Origin: Benincasa hispida
Taxonomy: Eukaryota; Streptophyta; Magnoliopsida; Cucurbitales; Cucurbitaceae
DNA length: 64,000 bases
Assembly: GCF_009727055.1 (NCBI RefSeq)
Contig: NC_052357.1
Span: 18,459,293 to 18,523,292 of the forward strand
Reading direction: 5' to 3'
The notes beneath the pieces are model-generated. The model was not told where the DNA came from. It did not search any database and saw only the letters and a list, made by a program, of their open reading frames with translations. Both the position numbers and the translations under genes were made by a program. This document shows, one piece after another, positions 59,381 to 64,000 of this stretch. Position 1 is the stretch's first letter, and each line of letters starts with the position of its first letter.

Positions 59381-59522
59381 TTTTGATTATATATGATATA
59401 ATTAAATTAATTCAATTATATATGATATAATTGACATAATGTATATGATACATTATAGTTTAATTGGAGGAATAAATATTTGAATATGATTCAAATATAT
59501 TTTCTATGAATAAGATTCATAG

Positions 59523-59560
59523 CTGTCTCTTATACACATCTAGATGTGTATAAGAGACAG
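59523..59560. other. Second synthetic Nextera mate-pair junction adapter
   Basis: Identical to 3395-3432: two 19-bp Tn5 mosaic ends head to head (59523-59541 and 59542-59560), no 9-bp duplication (GATTCATAG before, GAGTAATAT after). The short ORF from 59544 starting MCIRDR is the adapter in translation. Confidence 0.97.
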
Positions 59561-60404
59561 GAGTAATATAGTCTATGTGATAGACTTCATCGTCTACATG
59601 ACTGCCTTTGTCTGCTACTCGATCGTTTTCCTCCTCCAACTCCAAACTTCCCCTCTAACCAAAATTAGTCAGAGTCCACCGTTCCTGGATTCTCACACCA
59701 AAAATACCAAGGTCATTAAGTGGTAGTGTCCTTGATTGGTTCGAGTTTACTTGTTGCTTTTGCTGCTGTTAAAGAAGAGTTCGTGACTTGTTCGACGTGT
59801 TCGTGAACGAGTACGATTGAGGGATTAACTTCAAGAACAATTCTTTAAAGGTATAATCTCTAAATTTTGTTTTTATTTCGAAAGCATTCTATAATTTAAG
59901 TTTTATACATAATCTGTTCTTGTATGATTGTAAATGTATGCGTTCAATCGAAATGGGATTTGGACGATCCACTTCCGCTCAAAGGTTCTCTGTAAATAGA
60001 GTTCCTTCAATTTCTATTTCTACAATATATGAATTTCCAAATTTCCAAGCGAATCTACCAATTATGGTTTTTCATATGAATCTCAAGTGCACTATGATTT
60101 TTAAATTTTGTAAGAGATCAAATTTTGTAAATAAAAAATTAAGATTTGGGAAAATATAAAGAATCTTGGTGTCAATATGCATAAAATTTTATCGAGAAAG
60201 CCGAACTATATAAAATCTCTATGTTAATTTGCCCGAGATACATTGAGATTCTTTATATTTAAAAAATTTTACTTAATTTTTGGTTAAAAAAATTCATATT
60301 TGATCTGAAAGATTTGAAAATTTTGGTAGGTTTTGATATAAAATTAGAAAAAATTACATAAAATTTAGAAAAATTGATAAAATATCAGTGTTAACTGCCG
60401 AGAC

Positions 60405-62257
60405 TGAAGGATCTCTTACCGAAGAGTTCCATGAGCGCGTTCAGATCGCTCCAATTTCATAGTGACCCAAATACACAATATACATTCAAACGCACAGTAA
60501 TTATCGGCATGCTTTGAACAAGAAATAAACGAGGGAGAGAGTTTCCATACCAGTTGAAGATGTTCTTCAAACTTTGGAACTCAATGTAGCGAAAACCTCT
60601 ATCCGATCAACCAACGCCCGACAGATTCGTCGATTGCAGCAGCATGAACAACCACAAACTCACGAACGCAACGGAGACGACATTACTAGAAAAGAGCCCC
60701 AGGTATTCTCGGAGTGAGAACCCAAAGCGTGGTCTTTGGTGAATTTGGTAGAGGAAGGAGGATGAACGAATCGTGCAGGCGATAAGCAAGTGGGAGGGAA
60801 AAAGACGCTATCGTATAGCACGATGCTTATCGTTTAAGAGAAACTACACAATCGTGTAGGTTTTACTGAACGATCGTTTAGCAAACTTGGCACACTATAC
60901 AATTGTTTAGGAAAGCTATCCGATCATGTAGGAACTAGTGTGCGATTGTTTAGGCGCGTGGTGGACGATCATTTAAACGCAGAGCGACTATCATATATGC
61001 TCTCGATTTAGTTAAGTGATCGTTTACGATTTCACTAACGCTGCTTCTTTCTTTTTCTGGACAATTGATTCAAAATAAAAAACAATTTTCATTTTAATTC
61101 ATCGGTTACAATAACCAATGCATTCCCATTAACCCACGTCCGAACGTGATTTTTGGCTTAATTATCATATAATTAACCAACTAAAATATTAATAAATATA
61201 ATCATATTATATTTTTAACCTATAGTTTGATATCACATATCTGCTATAATATTTTCTCCTCTACTTGATATAAATCATATTTATATCGAATTTCCTCCAA
61301 AATAATTTATCTCATACATTTAGCCAATTATATCATATATAATTAACAAATCCAATTATATCATATATAATCGAACTTCCTTTTGTCAATTTGAACATTT
61401 CAAATTAACCCAAACACTGATTCTCGACTTTATCCAAGCTACCCAAGGGATCTAATGGACCTGCGGCTCGAAGCTCTAACGGTCCGTAAATAGCTGACTA
61501 AACTCTTTAGCCACGAGATCCAACATCCGTTAACTGTCAGACATTCCACTAAAGACCAACGACTGAACTCTTCTTACCACAGATATATTTCTATGTCTAT
61601 CGGATATAACCAATCATGAATACGATGACCCTTCATAGATGCTTGTAAGTACAACTAGGCCAAATTACCGTTTTGCCCTTGTAGTTACATCTCACTCCTT
61701 AAGTACCACTGATTCCTTTAATGAACAATACAATATAGTCCAACTATGTGTGAACACCTCTTGGGCCAAGAGAAGGTGTATGACGCCACATCGTTCAAGC
61801 CCCGAAATCCGCCCTTAAGGGAGCTATCTATCTACTTACCCTTCCTCGGGAAAGGAGTGAATTCCATTTTGTGTAGCTGAGTTCCCAGCTCTCAAATTAG
61901 ACGAATCCCAAACTGGTAGGTTTGAATCGGCGACCTGGCCACTCGCACCCATACAAATCAAAAGACCACCCTCAATGGTAGGAGCTCCAACTCACTCAGG
62001 ATTGAGGTCATGTTACCTATGGTCATCCTAGTGAAGTGAAGTCTCTGTCATGAAAGATGTTATATAACGAAAAGTTAACACTTCGTGATCAGGTCTTATA
62101 CAAACTCTTTGTATAGGACGCCCCCACTCACATGTCCCCAACACGAATGATCAAGATCAGACCATCTGTGACAAGTCAAAACACTTGTGACCATTCCACA
62201 AAGTGGGTCGCATCCATAGCGTTACTAGGATAAGATTTCCTTATATATCCATATACT
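60405..62257 (-). mobile_element. LTR (GATCGTTTA subfamily) cut by an Athila-like insertion
   Basis: Starting TGAAGGATCTC, it follows 51323-53491 block by block ('agctacc(c)aaggg', 'ggacctg', 'cgaagctc', 'aagaccaacgactgaactc', 'ttgtataggacgcccccactc'). It breaks off at 62257 in 'cctta...ccatatact', about 200 bp before the expected CCAACA end, where the TGATAATGGG LTR begins. Confidence 0.8.
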
Positions 62258-63944
62258 TGATAATGGGTAGAAATGCACGTTATTACAATACTAAGTTATT
62301 AAACAATGCAGGTTTGTGTTGATAAAATATATAAGATTGCGTCCAAAAAGCATTAAATTCATAACATTTCGGTCGCATGCGTTCATCGCATGAAAACAGT
62401 TAACTTTTGTATTTTTGTGCAGAATATGTGTTGACGCAAGACGTAAAATGCGATCACAAGAAAGCAACGATCGAGTGCAGCATTACCGCAAGGCTTTGCG
62501 GTAATTTTTGCTCGCAAATATCTGCTCAAGAAGGATTGTCGCATAGAGCCGACGCAACTTGGTGGGCGCATCTGGGTGAAAAGCATAATAAATCACAATT
62601 GGACAGAAAGTTGATGACGGTCGATTCCGAATTAAGTTGACAAGCCACTAACGAACTACTGTAGCAAGTACACTTAACTTTTCAGTGACAAATATTCGGC
62701 ACATTAGACAGAGAATTAATGCCATCCCATTAGTGCAATCATAAGAGAGAATAAGCCTTTCACCTCGAAGCTCTATAAATACCAAAGGCAACCTTCAATG
62801 AAGGGGTTCGTCTAGTTCGACAGTTAGATAATTTTCTCCATAGTTAAAAGTAGCCTTGTTCTTAGTTTTTCTTTTATTTAAGGGAGAAGAAAGAGAAGCG
62901 AGACTGTGCCGAGTGATCATTTCGGTGAACTTGAAAGAGTGCCAGAAGCGTCGAGATCAGAGAGAGGGCCAACTTCCGCGGAAGCAGGAATATCTTTTGA
63001 ACAAAATAGAGTTAACAGTGTAAAAGCCTTGGGAAGCAAGGGATTGTTACTAGGCCCTCTATCCTTATCTTTCATTATCATTTTGTACTTAAACTTATCT
63101 ATAGAAATGGAATTTACTTCTTCATATCTGTTCACTCTCTATTTATTACGCATGAGTAGCTAAATCTGTCGAATGGGTTGAGAAGCACTTAGCTAGCATA
63201 ACTGAGGATCTTCATTCTATGCTATTGTCTTGTATTATGTATGCATCATTCGTCCATTAGAGATACTCGGGAGGGTAGTCTAAGGACAGAATCTACCCTT
63301 GGAAAAGTTAGGTTAGAATCTAGGCTCGGGAGAGTCAGATTAGAATGCATAATCAAGAGATAGGAGCTTAGGAATAAGCACTGTTTGTTATTAATGCATC
63401 ACATGCATCCTAGAGACAGGTTATGATTGTATGCGGTCACCTTGTCTTTGTGTGTATCTTGCATCATCGCATATGAAAAAAGTAGAGACTTAGGAATAAG
63501 CTCTATGGACATTATCGCATTCATCACATGCGTCCTAGAACTAGGAGCACCACATTTGCATTGAAAAATGATTTGCTGTTGCATGAGTGTAGCATGATCG
63601 CTTAGTTTGACACATTCCCGAGAAACGTTAGTTAAAGACCTTCTCAACCCGTTCCTCTGTATACTCAGTATATCTACCACATAATCAATCTTTTCTCAAA
63701 TCCGCCGCATACTTTTTATACCGCAAACAACAACCCAAAACAACTCTTTGATTCATTGATTACCGTAAAGTCTTCTTAAAAATTATCATCGCATACCGTT
63801 TTCCCTAGTCCCTAAGTTCGACCCTGGACTTACCAAGAAACTCAGTGAGATTTATACTTGGATTCTGCTGAGAAAAATTGTTGCTCAACGCATTCCCATC
63901 ACACAATTCATTTCATTAATTTCACCACATAAAATAATGCATCA
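62258..63944 (+). mobile_element. 5' LTR of an Athila-like Gypsy element (runs off the window)
   Basis: 1687 bp from TGATAATGGGTAGAAATGCA to ...AATAATGCATCA, homologous to 16810-18450. A TATAAATA box lies at 62774-62781. Six bases after the end is a primer site (63951-63968), so this is a 5' LTR with internal region continuing past 64000. It carries the conserved ORF 62906-63163. Confidence 0.88.
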
Positions 63945-63950
63945 AATTTT

Positions 63951-63968
63951 TGGCGCCGTTGCTGGGGA
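63951..63968 (+). other. tRNA-Asp-type primer binding site
   Basis: TGGCGCCGTTGCTGGGGA differs by one base from TGGCGCCGTTGCCGGGGA, the complement of the 3' end of plant tRNA-Asp, the primer used by Athila-type Gypsy elements. Confidence 0.88.
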
Positions 63969-64000
63969 CTTCGACAATTCAGTGTGCTAACGGTAATTTT

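Larger units (their letters stand above)
58053..60009 (+). mobile_element. Solo LTR (GATCGTTTA subfamily) with MITE and adapter inside
   Basis: TGTTGGGGTTGATGTCC to ...GTTCCTTCA, flanked by perfect ATTTC duplications (58048-58052 and 60010-60014). It contains a MULE-type MITE (59171-59380) and the synthetic junction (59523-59560). Without these it is about 1.7 kb against 2169 bp for 51323-53491; the part lost is centred on the adapter and includes the GATCGTTTA array. Confidence 0.88.
57878..60404. mobile_element. Fold-back (inverted-arm) element holding a solo LTR
   Basis: The left arm (57885-58052) begins ATCTCGGGCAGTATTAACACCAAGATTTTACC. The right side (60010-60404) contains, in reverse complement, GTCTCGGCAGTTAACACTGATATTTTATC at its edge and two more versions (ATCTCGGGCAAATTAACA near 60240; TTGACACCAAGATTCTTT near 60155-60180). 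The arms thus seem to be short degenerate tandem repeats in opposite orientation. The solo LTR 58053-60009 sits between them, and a further LTR begins at 60405. Confidence 0.45.

Overview
This window is nuclear DNA from a flowering plant. The evidence is AT-rich sequence, spliced genes with GT-AG introns, a plant CP12, an S-group bZIP, an MCM7 with at least 15 coding exons and dense Copia/Gypsy LTR retrotransposons. The repeat families (a TGTTGGG... LTR of about 1.9 kb and a gag/pol-type Copia) look to me like those of Cucurbitaceae. That is an inference from familiarity, not a demonstrated identification.

Functional genes are few. (1) 3436-3789 encodes CP12, the redox switch protein of the Calvin cycle, behind a compact light-type promoter (G-box, CCAAT, I-box, TATA). 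A 38-bp synthetic Nextera mate-pair junction separates the promoter from the start codon. (2) 23319-23741 (-) is an intronless S-group bZIP factor (bZIP53/OCSBF1-like), whose leader carries a 59-codon upstream ORF overlapping the main start as ATGA. (3) 31214-31285 is a tRNA-His(GTG). (4) 31486-37184 is the complete 15-exon MCM7 replicative helicase gene, predicted 724 aa, with two E2F-type sites in the short interval between the tRNA and the start codon. Two decayed genes are also visible: a MAPKKK-like kinase (42289-43228) and a small single-pass membrane protein (40932-41191, minus).

The rest is mostly transposon-derived. From 6479 to 21776 lies a minus-strand Copia element split by a composite insertion (8139-16331, carrying a second, plus-strand Copia) and by an Athila-like solo LTR (16810-18450). 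From 24.2 to 29.8 kb there are two related TIR elements with GC-rich minisatellite cores, flanking a solo LTR. From 37.4 to 41 kb there are several TIR/MITE elements. From 43.6 to 50.0 kb there are a solo LTR, a Copia 5' fragment and a palindromic tandem array of about 165-bp period, itself split by a solo LTR with a perfect target duplication. From 50.5 kb to the end there is a deep nest: solo LTR within solo LTR, a Tat/Athila-like LTR, a fold-back element, a third solo LTR holding a MULE-type MITE and a second synthetic mate-pair junction, a fourth LTR, and finally the 5' LTR and tRNA-Asp-type primer site of an Athila-like element that runs off the window.

I found no gene cluster or defence/metabolic system. 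The most consequential observations are the two synthetic adapter junctions (assembly errors, one in CP12), the ATGA-coupled uORF of the bZIP gene, a reading frame kept open in two diverged Athila-like LTRs, and a GATCGTTTA-rich array inside one LTR subfamily.
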